34,519 bases of DNA. Source: Dehalococcoidales bacterium. GTDB taxonomy: Bacteria > Chloroflexota > Dehalococcoidia > Dehalococcoidales > UBA2162. The notes under the pieces are model-generated. The model was not told the origin of the DNA. It saw only the letters and a list, made by a program, of their open reading frames with translations, and did no database searches. This document shows, one piece after another, positions 1 through 7,389 of this stretch (position 1 is its first letter; each line of letters begins with the position of its first letter). The translations under genes and the position numbers were made by a program. The DNA lies in assembly GCA_030690265.1 (NCBI GenBank), contig JAUYHA010000086.1:1-34519 (forward strand). Direction: 5' to 3'.

Positions 1-49
1 TCTGGGAACTAAATCAGGACGCAAAAAGTTCGATATGGTTCCTGAGTCC

Positions 50-70
50 CCAGCCAGCCAGGATTCGAAC
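50..70 (-). other. tRNA 3'-end-like fragment, candidate att site
   Basis: On the minus strand this reads as a T-loop (GTTCGAATCC) followed by CTGGCTGG, like the 3' end of a tRNA gene. The bases before it do not pair as a T-stem, so only the 3' part is present. Tyrosine integrases often recombine in the T-arm of tRNA genes, and an integrase gene lies about 150 bp away. I therefore infer an attachment-site half. No second copy or intact matching tRNA is seen elsewhere in the window. Confidence 0.35.
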
Positions 71-152
71 TTCTAGGTGTCTATATACTGAACGTCAATT
101 CAAAGGTTATGGTTCTGCGTATTGTACAGTACCGCCCACCATAATTTGAAGC

Positions 153-194
153 TAATATAGCCCTTATGTAGTAATTAACATAAGGGCTATATTA
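153..194. terminator. 17-bp perfect hairpin after the integrase gene
   Basis: Positions 153-169 (TAATATAGCCCTTATGT) are perfectly complementary to 178-194, with an 8-base loop. The hairpin lies about 20 bp past the integrase stop codon. It is AT-rich at the base, so it can end transcription in either direction and would insulate the element from the flanking chromosome. There is no long T tract. Confidence 0.6.
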
Positions 195-199
195 TTGAA

Positions 200-220
200 T
201 GGCACTAATTTGGCACTAAT
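200..220. repeat. Tandem TGGCACTAAT repeat at the integrase 3' end
   Basis: TGGCACTAAT occurs at 200-209 and again at 211-220, spaced 11 bp (one helical turn) and overlapping the integrase stop codon. Helically phased direct repeats next to an integrase are typical of arm-type binding sites. The assignment is an inference. Confidence 0.35.
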
Positions 221-1367
221 CAACTTTGACTTTCGGTAAAACAATATCATCAAACTTATTAGCGGCGGCTTGCTGAAGTCCAGGTGCTATATGGCTGTAT
301 AAGTCGAGAGTTATTTGAATAGAACCGTGGCCCAGTCTCTCCTGAACAATCTTGGGGTGTACACCCTGTTTCAGCAATAGTGAGGCGTGAGTATGGCGCG
401 CATCGTGCAGACGTATCCCGCGTAAACCGCACCGTCTTACTAGCTTTATCCACGCATGAGTGACACTATTCGGTAATAATGGTGAACCATCGTAGTGGCC
501 GAATATGAGGTCATTATCGAGTGGTGGAGCATAACCTAGAGACTGTCTTAATTCAGTTTGTTTGGCCTTATGTTCTCTCAACGTGATAACAGTGCTTGGC
601 GACAAAGCAATTGATCGTTTGCTCTTAGCTGTTTTAGGTTCCCGGAAACTGATGCGGTTCTCCGGAGCTGCACCGCCGATATATTGCATACTTCGAGTAA
701 CGGATAGCTGGCATAGTTCCAGGTCAACGTCAGACCATCTAAGAGCTAACAACTCGGCACGCCTCATGCCTGTGAAGAGGCTCGTATAGAACAGGGCATA
801 ATAAGGGGTATTTCTCGTGTACTCAAGGAATATATGTAAATCTGTTTCAGACATCACACGCATTTCACGGTTCTGAATCTTAGGGGTATCGACAGACTCG
901 GTGATATTCCTAACCAGTAGACCGGACTTTACCGCATTCTTCAAGGCTTTATGCAATGTAACGTGGATAAGCTGGACAGTTCGATTACTTAGACCAGCTG
1001 ATACCTTTTCCGCATACAAACGCTGTAAATGTTGTGGCCTTAAATCTACAAGTGGTATATGCCCCAAGGTGGGTAATACATGCTTTTCGCAGATATACGA
1101 GTACAGCTCTTGAGTCCTGGGAGATAGATTCGGACCGCAATAATCCAGCAACCACGACTTCAGATATTCGCCAAGTATAGTCTTACCGGGTTTGACGAAT
1201 ATTCCTTTGTCCAGCTCGGTTAGTAGTTGCCGGAGCCTTTTTTGTGCCTCTGTACGATTCCCATGAAACGTCTCATAATAGCTTTCGTATTTGCCAGTCT
1301 GCGGGTTTTTGCCGAGTGATACTTTAAGCCTTATACTACCGTTTCGCTCGATGATACAGCCTTTCAT
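216..1367 (-). CDS. Tyrosine recombinase / phage-type integrase
   Basis: This is a 383-residue site-specific recombinase that would cut and rejoin att sites through a phosphotyrosine intermediate. The N-terminal part (residues about 1-60) resembles an AP2-like arm-binding domain. It is followed by a SAM-like core-binding domain (about 62-160) and the catalytic domain. Catalytic residues visible are R202 in GMRRAE, a lysine in PKTAKSKRS near 245-251, H321 and R324 in HDAR, H347 in LGHGS and nucleophile Y357 in LDLYSHI. All expected residues are present, so it should be active. The ATG at 1367 is preceded by AAGGAGGG, which overlaps the end of the upstream gene, so the two genes are translationally coupled. 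A tRNA-like fragment and a long hairpin lie downstream. Confidence 0.96.
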   Translation of the reverse strand: MKGCIIERNGSIRLKVSLGKNPQTGKYESYYETFHGNRTEAQKRLRQLLTELDKGIFVKPGKTILGEYLKSWLLDYCGPNLSPRTQELYSYICEKHVLPTLGHIPLVDLRPQHLQRLYAEKVSAGLSNRTVQLIHVTLHKALKNAVKSGLLVRNITESVDTPKIQNREMRVMSETDLHIFLEYTRNTPYYALFYTSLFTGMRRAELLALRWSDVDLELCQLSVTRSMQYIGGAAPENRISFREPKTAKSKRSIALSPSTVITLREHKAKQTELRQSLGYAPPLDNDLIFGHYDGSPLLPNSVTHAWIKLVRRCGLRGIRLHDARHTHASLLLKQGVHPKIVQERLGHGSIQITLDLYSHIAPGLQQAAANKFDDIVLPKVKVD

Positions 1368-1368
1368 T

Positions 1369-2385
1369 TTAGCTACCCTCCTTGTTCTGATCTAATTTTG
1401 TTCTCTTATTGGTTCCCCATAAATCTTCCCACCACATGTTGTATTCAGGGATTGAGGAATTGATTACGTTAATCGTCTCTTCCGACTCTTCTGTTATGTC
1501 TTTCCGTAATTGCATAAAGGTGCCAACCCTCTTCTGATAAGTAGCTCCCCATCCTGTTTCATCACGGCCATGGTCACGACAGAACAGCAGAGTATGGTAT
1601 GCTCTGAGATATTGAGGAGACATATCCGGGTCACCTAGAGAATGCTTGAGAACTCTTGATTCCAAGATCAAGATATTATGCTTTAACGAAGGCAATGTCC
1701 ACTCCTCCTGGATTCTCGCCCTCTGGCTTTCGATTAAGTCGCGTCGTTTTCCTAACAAACCGTGAGCTTGATCACTTAATTTTTCATCGGAATATTCCCG
1801 TATCACGGAGGAATCATTATCTACAATTGCAATGTCCAAATCTGAGTAATCCGGTTCTTGTATCCCGGCGATATCGTCAACCTTTTCTATTTCAGCATAA
1901 ATCTGAGCCCAGGTGGCCAGCACGTTAGATATGAAAAACGACCTAAGGTCCGGATTATTCTCAATTTCTAGTGAAGGTTTGAAATGTGTCCTGAATCCGA
2001 AAAGCCGGGTAAACCATTTAACCTCTCGGACGCTCAGAGGCTTTGACAGAAATTGTTTTCGGTGGTGCTGCGCATTAATAATCCACGGTATTAAGTCCGG
2101 GTCCAGCGATTCACTATTTAATAACGCTGTATTCCATGGTTTATCTACAGGATTTTGAACCCGGGCATTACCCCTAATTTCTCTGACAAGCTCCTCATAA
2201 CTACGTAACGAGGGATTGTTACTTTCATCCAAAGTTAGTATCCTGGCGGTCTCAGTGCGGTACCATCTGCTTGGGTGTTTCTTTTTGTTTTCCCAGTCCT
2301 TTTCCTGGTCTACCAGCCGGGAGACAGCCCTCTTGATCTCCTCCGTAACTTTAGATCGACCTTCCCTATAAATCGATTTTGGCAT
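1369..2385 (-). CDS. Hypothetical protein coupled to the integrase
   Basis: I do not recognise this 338-residue protein. It is soluble and charged, with no signal peptide or membrane segment. Its N-terminus is basic (MPKSIYREGRSK) and several tryptophan-rich segments follow (DWENKKKHPSRWYR, a central EVKWFTRLFGF, C-terminal MWWEDLWG). The start has a clean GGAGG site nine bases upstream. The stop codon lies one base from the integrase ATG, so the pair is one transcription unit driven leftward from the 2386-2519 region. That position suggests a role with recombination or control of the element, but no motif supports a specific function. Confidence 0.8.
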   Translation of the reverse strand: MPKSIYREGRSKVTEEIKRAVSRLVDQEKDWENKKKHPSRWYRTETARILTLDESNNPSLRSYEELVREIRGNARVQNPVDKPWNTALLNSESLDPDLIPWIINAQHHRKQFLSKPLSVREVKWFTRLFGFRTHFKPSLEIENNPDLRSFFISNVLATWAQIYAEIEKVDDIAGIQEPDYSDLDIAIVDNDSSVIREYSDEKLSDQAHGLLGKRRDLIESQRARIQEEWTLPSLKHNILILESRVLKHSLGDPDMSPQYLRAYHTLLFCRDHGRDETGWGATYQKRVGTFMQLRKDITEESEETINVINSSIPEYNMWWEDLWGTNKRTKLDQNKEGS

Positions 2386-2415
2386 ATTAATAATCCTCCT
2401 GCGTTTACGTTAATT

Positions 2416-2447
2416 TCACACTTAATATATTTATTTACTTAATGTGA
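2416..2447. promoter_or_regulatory. Inverted repeat, candidate operator
   Basis: TCACACTTAA (2416-2425) is mirrored by TTAATGTGA (2439-2447), with one extra C in the left arm. It lies in the divergent region between the leftward integrase operon and the rightward HTH-primase operon. The HTH protein of 2538-2747 is a possible ligand. This is an inference from position and symmetry. Confidence 0.4.
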
Positions 2448-2457
2448 TACGCACTGT

Positions 2458-2486
2458 TTGACCAATGAACTATAGTAACATATTAT
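2458..2486 (+). promoter_or_regulatory. Sigma-70-type promoter for the HTH-primase operon
   Basis: TTGACC (2458-2463) and TATTAT (2481-2486) are separated by exactly 17 bp and lie about 50 bp upstream of the first ATG of the rightward operon. The nearby inverted repeat at 2416-2447 is just upstream of the -35 box. Confidence 0.6.
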
Positions 2487-2537
2487 GACTTAAAAGTAAA
2501 TAGAAACTAGCAATAATTCTTGGAGGTTTTTCAATAT

Positions 2538-2747
2538 ATGGAAAAGGAAAGAAAAGTCCTTACAGTCGATGAGGTGGCCGAAAGACTCGGCATTTGCACC
2601 CAACTAGTCAGACGCCAAATAAAGAAAGGCATAATTCCTTGTGTCAAAGTAGGTGACCGTTACCTTATCCCCATCGTTGCCTTCGAACGGTGGCTCGCTG
2701 AGTGCAACCAGGGTACACCCGGAGAAACCGATGGAAAGGCAGGTTAA
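2538..2747 (+). CDS. Excisionase-like helix-turn-helix DNA-binding protein
   Basis: This is a 69-residue protein of the MerR-like/excisionase (HTH_17) type. The winged-helix core reads LTVDEVAERLGI, then QLVRRQIKKGIIPCVKVGDRYLIP, then a final helix AFERWLAE. That is the standard pattern of recombination directionality factors and small element regulators. The ATG at 2538 is chosen because GGAGG sits 11 bases upstream; an in-frame TTG at 2520 lacks a ribosome site. The gene is three bases from the primase start and is read divergently from the integrase. It could be the excision factor, the operon regulator, or both. Confidence 0.8.
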   Translation: MEKERKVLTVDEVAERLGICTQLVRRQIKKGIIPCVKVGDRYLIPIVAFERWLAECNQGTPGETDGKAG

Positions 2748-2750
2748 TCG

Positions 2751-5132
2751 ATGCCTATCGATGTTGGAGTTGTTGCTGCCTCAAACGTAGTTGAAAGAGA
2801 TGCTGACTCACGGCTATCGCCACATCATCTCGATCACCTGAAACAATCAGCGATATCGTTGGAATTGATAGGCAGGCGTTGTTATCAGACTATTGTGGAG
2901 TGGAAGCAACTGGAAGCTCTCGGGTTTACGAAACAGCAGTGCCGGGTACCGGGAATCCTGATTCCTCTCTGGGGAGTTGAAGGCACCGGTGTTGTAGGCT
3001 ACCAGTTTCGACCAGATAGTCCAAGACTCAATAACCGCGGTAAACCGATTAAATACGAAACGCCCAAGGGCGCAACCAATCGATTGGACTGCCCGCCAGT
3101 GTGCCAGAAACTCCTGGCTGATCCCAAGATACCCTTGTGGATTACTGAGGGAGTGAAGAAGGGAGATGCTTTGGCCTCGCTGGGAGAGTGCGTTATCGAC
3201 CTGACCGGCATCTGGAACTGGAGAGCCAAGAACGCTTCTGGCGGCATAACGGTGTCTTCAGATTTCGACAGTATCGCTTTGAATAACCGGCTGGTATATC
3301 TTGCTCCCGATTCGGATAACGCCACCAACCCCAGTGTCTCCCAGGCTGTCAGAAGACTTACGGAGTTTCTCAAACGAAAGAAAGCCAATGTCTCTATTGT
3401 GCTTCTACCGTCGGGAAATAATGGCAGTAAGACCGGTGTAGATGACTTCCTTGCCGTTGGCCATACCTTGACGGAATTAAAGGCACTGGCAGTGCCGGCA
3501 GAAGAAGCTGTTATAGCGGATGAACAGGAGGAGTTAGAGAGAAACTACGTATACGCCAACAACCGGCTCTATCTTGAGGTTAGATACTACCATGGAAGCT
3601 ACGGCTTTGCATATCTGGATGACCAGCACAAAGTCAAAATTGCTGCGGAGCTTTCACTGTCCGGGCAAACAGTAAAGCCGCGTCTTTTACCCAGGATAGA
3701 GGGCAAGGAAATCGATATCGTCGGCTTGCCTGATGAAGGGATATCTACGGCCCGTCTGCTTGGTGCTGATGAACTATATATCAAGATAAGAGAGCACCTT
3801 GCATGCTATATCGATTTACCGGAGCTGGACCTTGAGCTCTGCGTCTATTACATCCTGTTCACCTGGTTCTACACCAAGGTCAAGACTCTCGGCTACCTCA
3901 GGTTTTTAGCGGACACAGGTAAGGGTAAGAGCCGTACCCAGAAAGTAATCGGTGACCTCTGTTTCTATCCCGTCTTCGCCAGTGGCGCCAGCAGCTTTAG
4001 CGGCATCGCCCGTCTTAATAACCGCTGGCGCGGCACGCTCATCATGGATGAGGCCGATACCAGCGGTGACAAGGAGTCTCAGTTCGTTAAATACTTAAAC
4101 CTTGGCTTCGAGAGCGGTAAATACTACGTGCTGTCTGACAAGCAAAACCCCAGGCTTCAGGAGTTTTTTGACCCCTTCTCTCCGAAGATACTGGCCATGA
4201 GACAGCCGTTCAGTGATAACGCGACCGAAGCCAGGGTTCTTTCTATCTCTCCACACGAAACTACCAATCCCAGCATCCCCATCATTCTCCCTGACGATTA
4301 CTACACCAAGATGCAGCGGCTCAGAAACGAGGTGGCGCTATTCACTCTGCACCACTTTAATACCGTCAAAGGCAGCAATATGGTGAACTTCAATGACCTG
4401 GATATAGAGCCCCGGCTCCGACAGCTGGCCATGCCGCTATCTATAGTCTGCCAGTTCTGGCCGAAAGGAGACAAACTATTCCGGGATTACCTGGTAAGGC
4501 GACAGAACGAGGTGAGGAAGGTCAGGTCACAGTCCTGGGAAGGCTCGCTGGTCAACCTGGTATACGGTATCGCTGCCGGCGACACTGACCTTGAGGACGA
4601 ATTCACTGGCTATTACGATGCCGCCGGGCAGGTACGGGTGGTAACGCCCACGATGGTCGCCCGCCTGGTGAAAAGCTCACCCAAGCTGGTGACACAGACA
4701 CTGACCAGTGTAGGCTTTGAGCTCGAATGGCGTTGGGTGGAACTCAACCGCGATGACAAATGCGTTAAGAAACGTGCCCGGGCTTATTGTATTGACGACC
4801 CTCAGACCTGGGCGGAAATAGTATCACGCTACTACTACTCTGACGACGGCGACCAGCCTCGCGAAATACCAGCTGCATTGAAATCAAATAAATTTCACCG
4901 TGTGCCAGGAACCGTGCCAAGTGTGCCATCTGTGCCGGAAACCCCGGGGAATAACAGTCATGGCACGGTTGGCACACTTGGCACACATTATTTCACACGG
5001 GATAAAAACAACGGCAATAAACCGACCTATTCCTGTGACGTCTGCGGGTCAAAGAACTGGTGGCGGCGGGACGGTACATGGCTCTGCGGGCGCTGCCACC
5101 CGGAACCCCAGGGAGAGGAATTATTGGTATGA
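2751..5132 (+). CDS. TOPRIM/DUF3854-type primase-helicase replication protein
   Basis: This 793-residue protein is built like mobile-element primase-helicases. Residues about 125-235 carry a TOPRIM-like fold (E133 in ITEGVKKGDAL, D187 and D189 in APDSDN), matching DUF3854 proteins. An ATPase core follows with a Walker A-like GKGKS at 390-394 and a Walker B (LIMDEAD, 430-436). The C-terminus has a four-cysteine zinc ribbon (C762, C765, C779, C782). A short linker of repeated VPS/VPE and GTVGTLGT units precedes the ribbon and is encoded by a phased DNA repeat (4902-4984). The likely role is priming and unwinding for replication of the element. The stop overlaps a new ATG (ATGA) whose gene appears to have been broken by the IS that follows. 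Confidence 0.75.
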   Translation: MPIDVGVVAASNVVERDADSRLSPHHLDHLKQSAISLELIGRRCYQTIVEWKQLEALGFTKQQCRVPGILIPLWGVEGTGVVGYQFRPDSPRLNNRGKPIKYETPKGATNRLDCPPVCQKLLADPKIPLWITEGVKKGDALASLGECVIDLTGIWNWRAKNASGGITVSSDFDSIALNNRLVYLAPDSDNATNPSVSQAVRRLTEFLKRKKANVSIVLLPSGNNGSKTGVDDFLAVGHTLTELKALAVPAEEAVIADEQEELERNYVYANNRLYLEVRYYHGSYGFAYLDDQHKVKIAAELSLSGQTVKPRLLPRIEGKEIDIVGLPDEGISTARLLGADELYIKIREHLACYIDLPELDLELCVYYILFTWFYTKVKTLGYLRFLADTGKGKSRTQKVIGDLCFYPVFASGASSFSGIARLNNRWRGTLIMDEADTSGDKESQFVKYLNLGFESGKYYVLSDKQNPRLQEFFDPFSPKILAMRQPFSDNATEARVLSISPHETTNPSIPIILPDDYYTKMQRLRNEVALFTLHHFNTVKGSNMVNFNDLDIEPRLRQLAMPLSIVCQFWPKGDKLFRDYLVRRQNEVRKVRSQSWEGSLVNLVYGIAAGDTDLEDEFTGYYDAAGQVRVVTPTMVARLVKSSPKLVTQTLTSVGFELEWRWVELNRDDKCVKKRARAYCIDDPQTWAEIVSRYYYSDDGDQPREIPAALKSNKFHRVPGTVPSVPSVPETPGNNSHGTVGTLGTHYFTRDKNNGNKPTYSCDVCGSKNWWRRDGTWLCGRCHPEPQGEELLV
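4902..4984. repeat. Phased GTGCCA/TGGCAC iteron-like cluster
   Basis: GTGCC(A) starts at 4902, 4914, 4923 and 4932, and the reverse complement TGGCAC at 4961, 4970 and 4979. Spacing is mostly exactly 9 bp. The cluster lies inside the primase gene, just before the zinc ribbon codons. It could be a replication origin with iterons, or just the DNA behind a three-residue peptide repeat. Confidence 0.5.
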
Positions 5133-5136
5133 ACCG

Positions 5137-6393
5137 GGTACACTATTTACAGAATTTCGCAGGGACATGGTTTACAGATTAAGGTATAGATGGGAGGTGC
5201 ACGTCTATGCCTTGGAAGGAGACATGTCCGATGAAACAGAGAGTAGCAATGATAGGTGACTGGATAAAAGATGAGTCTTCGATAGCTGAACTAAGCAGAA
5301 TATATGGTGTCAGTCGGGTTACCATCTACAAATGGTTGGAACGTTTCGAAGCAGAGTGTCCTGCCGGTATTAGAGAGCATCCCAGAGCGCCACACCGGCA
5401 TCTAAACGCAGTACCGGAGGAGATGGTAACAGTTATAGTAGCTGCAAGACTAAATCATCCTACCTGGGGGCCGAAGAAGATACAGAAGTTATTACAGGAT
5501 CAATACCCGAATGAGGACTGGCCGTCACAGAGCACAATGACGGTGATATTCAGGCGTGAAGGACTGGGTAAACCACGGCGTACCAGGCATCTTGTCGAAC
5601 CCTATACACAACCGTTTCTGGAGTGCGATAGTCCGAATAAGGTCTGGAGTGCTGATTTCAAAGGTCAGTTTCGGACAACAGACGGGAGAGTTTGTTATCC
5701 ATTAACAATAACAGACAACTACAGCCGGTTTATCCTGCTGTGCCGGGGATTGGAGCACCCCAATCACAGAATGGTTATGCCATGGTTTGAGATGACATTT
5801 AGAAGATACGGACTACCGGAAGCAATACGAACCGATAATGGAGCGCCGTTTGCATCAACAGGGCTTAGAGGTCTATCTCGCCTTTCAGCATGGTTTATTA
5901 AACTCGGTATTCGACACGAAAGAATCGAAAAGGGACATCCTGAGCAAAATGGACGCCATGAGCGTATGCATAGGACGCTAAAAGAACAAGTAGTCAGAAC
6001 CCCTCGGAATAGTCTATTGGTACAACAGAGAGCTTTTAACGAATTCGTCAATGAGTATAATTTCAGCCGCCCTCACGAAGCGCTTGATATGATGAAACCG
6101 GGAGATCTGTATGAGAAATCAAAGCAACCCTATAGCCGGAGAAAGACGACGATTAAATATAATCCTGAATTCTTTGTAAGAACAGTACGTCCTAACGGTG
6201 AAATTAAGTGGCGCGGGAAGATGATATATCTTTCACAAGCTTTAAGTGGAGAAAAAATAGGATTACTGCAGCTGCAAAATGAAAATGAGTGGGAGATACG
6301 GTACGGGTGTCTGAAGCTGGGAGTCCTGGATGATTACTCTTGTACCATAAAAGTGTAAACCATGTGCCTGTTATAAAGTGTAAATTATGTGCC
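5137..6393 (+). mobile_element. IS481-family insertion sequence
   Basis: This 1257-bp element is bounded by imperfect terminal repeats. Each end carries two copies of an ACAT(G/A)(G/A)TTTACA-like box set 25 bp apart: 5140-5151 and 5165-5176 on the left, 6354-6365 and 6379-6390 in inverse orientation on the right. The inner boxes are identical over 12 bp. The outer boxes match less well; 18 of 27 positions agree over the outer terminal segment. No target duplication could be seen. It sits within the mobile element operon, after the primase stop. Confidence 0.75.
5207..6358 (+). CDS. IS481-family DDE transposase
   Basis: This 383-residue transposase moves the surrounding IS. The N-terminal HTH (about residues 20-50, ELSRIYGVSRVTIYKWLERF) binds the ends. 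The RNase H-like catalytic core has D150 (WSADFKG), D210 (RTDNGAPF) and E246 (HPEQNGRHER), and the last two are 35 residues apart as in DDE(35) enzymes. The start is supported by the MPWKE opening that is usual in this family and by GGGAGG upstream. The gene is full length with all catalytic residues, so the copy may be active. Confidence 0.95.
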   Translation: MPWKETCPMKQRVAMIGDWIKDESSIAELSRIYGVSRVTIYKWLERFEAECPAGIREHPRAPHRHLNAVPEEMVTVIVAARLNHPTWGPKKIQKLLQDQYPNEDWPSQSTMTVIFRREGLGKPRRTRHLVEPYTQPFLECDSPNKVWSADFKGQFRTTDGRVCYPLTITDNYSRFILLCRGLEHPNHRMVMPWFEMTFRRYGLPEAIRTDNGAPFASTGLRGLSRLSAWFIKLGIRHERIEKGHPEQNGRHERMHRTLKEQVVRTPRNSLLVQQRAFNEFVNEYNFSRPHEALDMMKPGDLYEKSKQPYSRRKTTIKYNPEFFVRTVRPNGEIKWRGKMIYLSQALSGEKIGLLQLQNENEWEIRYGCLKLGVLDDYSCTIKV

Positions 6394-6421
6394 AACTTGC
6401 ACAATTCAAGCCGGACAGAAT

Positions 6422-6443
6422 GGGGGTGGGTGACCCCTCCCCC
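6422..6443. promoter_or_regulatory. G/C-only hairpin upstream of the three-gene module
   Basis: GGGGGTGGG (6422-6430) pairs with CCCCTCCCCC (6434-6443) except for one T-T mismatch, around a four-base loop. There is no T tract after it, so it may be a stable RNA barrier or leftover from before the IS insertion rather than a classical terminator. Confidence 0.4.
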
Positions 6444-6509
6444 TAATAAGATCCGGTGCATTATAGACCCCTTTGGGCAAGGTCAATAAAAGGTAACAGG
6501 CTCATAGAT

Positions 6510-6537
6510 AGTATAGGTAGCATAGTATAGATAGCAT
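6510..6537 (+). repeat. 14-bp tandem repeat upstream of 6566 gene
   Basis: AGTATAGGTAGCAT (6510-6523) is followed directly by AGTATAGATAGCAT (6524-6537), differing at one base. The pair lies just upstream of the AAAGGAGGG ribosome site of the gene at 6566. Tandem sites at this position could be a regulator binding site. No clear -35/-10 pair is seen. Confidence 0.45.
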
Positions 6538-6565
6538 AGGTTGAATTGATAAGAAAGGAGGGCAA

Positions 6566-7387
6566 ATGAAGATCCTGACAGGTAAGCAGGTAGATAATAA
6601 GAGAGAAGCAGTCAGACTAGCTTTTCAGGCAGCCGGCGTAGACGATATAAGCGCCGATATCCTCGATATGTTTACTTCGCTCGCTAATATCGACACAGTC
6701 AGTGGTGAAGCGGATAAAATTATCGGCGCCGCTGTCAAAAACAGGTACGGCAGCAAAGTTACCTGGCGAGCAGACAGGTGGTTTGTTCCCATTCCGAAAC
6801 TCTCCTACAGCAGCAAGGACATGCCTCAACTCGTAATTGAGGTCATAGTATATGTTATAGCGGTAGTAACAATAAAAACGCAGCAGGATTCCCGACATAT
6901 GACGCTGGCGGGATCTGTCGGCAAACCACAGATTCTGACCATCCCGATGGTTTTTCTTCATGCTCTAGTTGAAAAGGACCAGGGACGATTCTCTATAGTA
7001 GCCAGAGATGTCGGTAACACCACCTGGGAAGTACCTGGAGCCAAGCCAGTCCGCCTTCCTAATGATTTTGTGAGCGAGCTTAACGAGATGCTGAAATATC
7101 AGTCGGTCGTATCATGGCTGAGGGAATTCGGGACTCAAGGCAAGAGTGTAGCACCGCTGGTGACGGGAAGCTTACTCGGCCTGGCATTTCAGGACTCAAC
7201 CCAGCCTGTGCCGGTAAGCAGGGAAGTCGTGACCACAGACAACCTGGTAAGCGCTCTGGAAAGTATGGCTTATCGGCCGACGGAAGCCAAGGAGATGGTG
7301 AAACGTGTCGCACCTCGTTTGAGAGCCGATATGACACTCGAGGAAGCGATTCGAATAACATTACAGATGGGAAAAGGAGGAGATTAA
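6566..7387 (+). CDS. Unknown protein with RuvA domain III-like C-terminus
   Basis: This 273-residue protein is not one I recognise as a whole. The last 45 residues or so (about 226-272) have the three-helix pattern of RuvA domain III: LVSALESMAYRPTEAKEMVK, then TLEEAIRITLQ. In RuvA that domain binds the RuvB motor. The middle contains a hydrophobic stretch (LVIEVIVYVIAVVTI, about residues 90-106) that may be a beta-rich core or a membrane-contacting segment. The start is well set by AAAGGAGGG seven bases upstream. The stop is two bases from the next ATG, so it forms an operon with the coiled-coil and zinc genes. A DNA-junction or ATPase-partner role is only an inference. Confidence 0.7.
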   Translation: MKILTGKQVDNKREAVRLAFQAAGVDDISADILDMFTSLANIDTVSGEADKIIGAAVKNRYGSKVTWRADRWFVPIPKLSYSSKDMPQLVIEVIVYVIAVVTIKTQQDSRHMTLAGSVGKPQILTIPMVFLHALVEKDQGRFSIVARDVGNTTWEVPGAKPVRLPNDFVSELNEMLKYQSVVSWLREFGTQGKSVAPLVTGSLLGLAFQDSTQPVPVSREVVTTDNLVSALESMAYRPTEAKEMVKRVAPRLRADMTLEEAIRITLQMGKGGD

Positions 7388-7389
7388 CC

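Noticed and set aside
4900-5259. Overlapping frame at the primase end running into the IS
   Set aside because: It is out of frame with the primase zinc ribbon and crosses the IS end, so it is a shadow.
5130-6400. Target-site duplication of the IS481 copy
   Set aside because: The bases next to 5137 and 6393 do not match, so no duplication is claimed.
7114-7389. Upstream extension of the coiled-coil gene to 7114
   Set aside because: It overlaps the RuvA-C-like gene in another frame, while ATG 7390 has a strong ribosome site.
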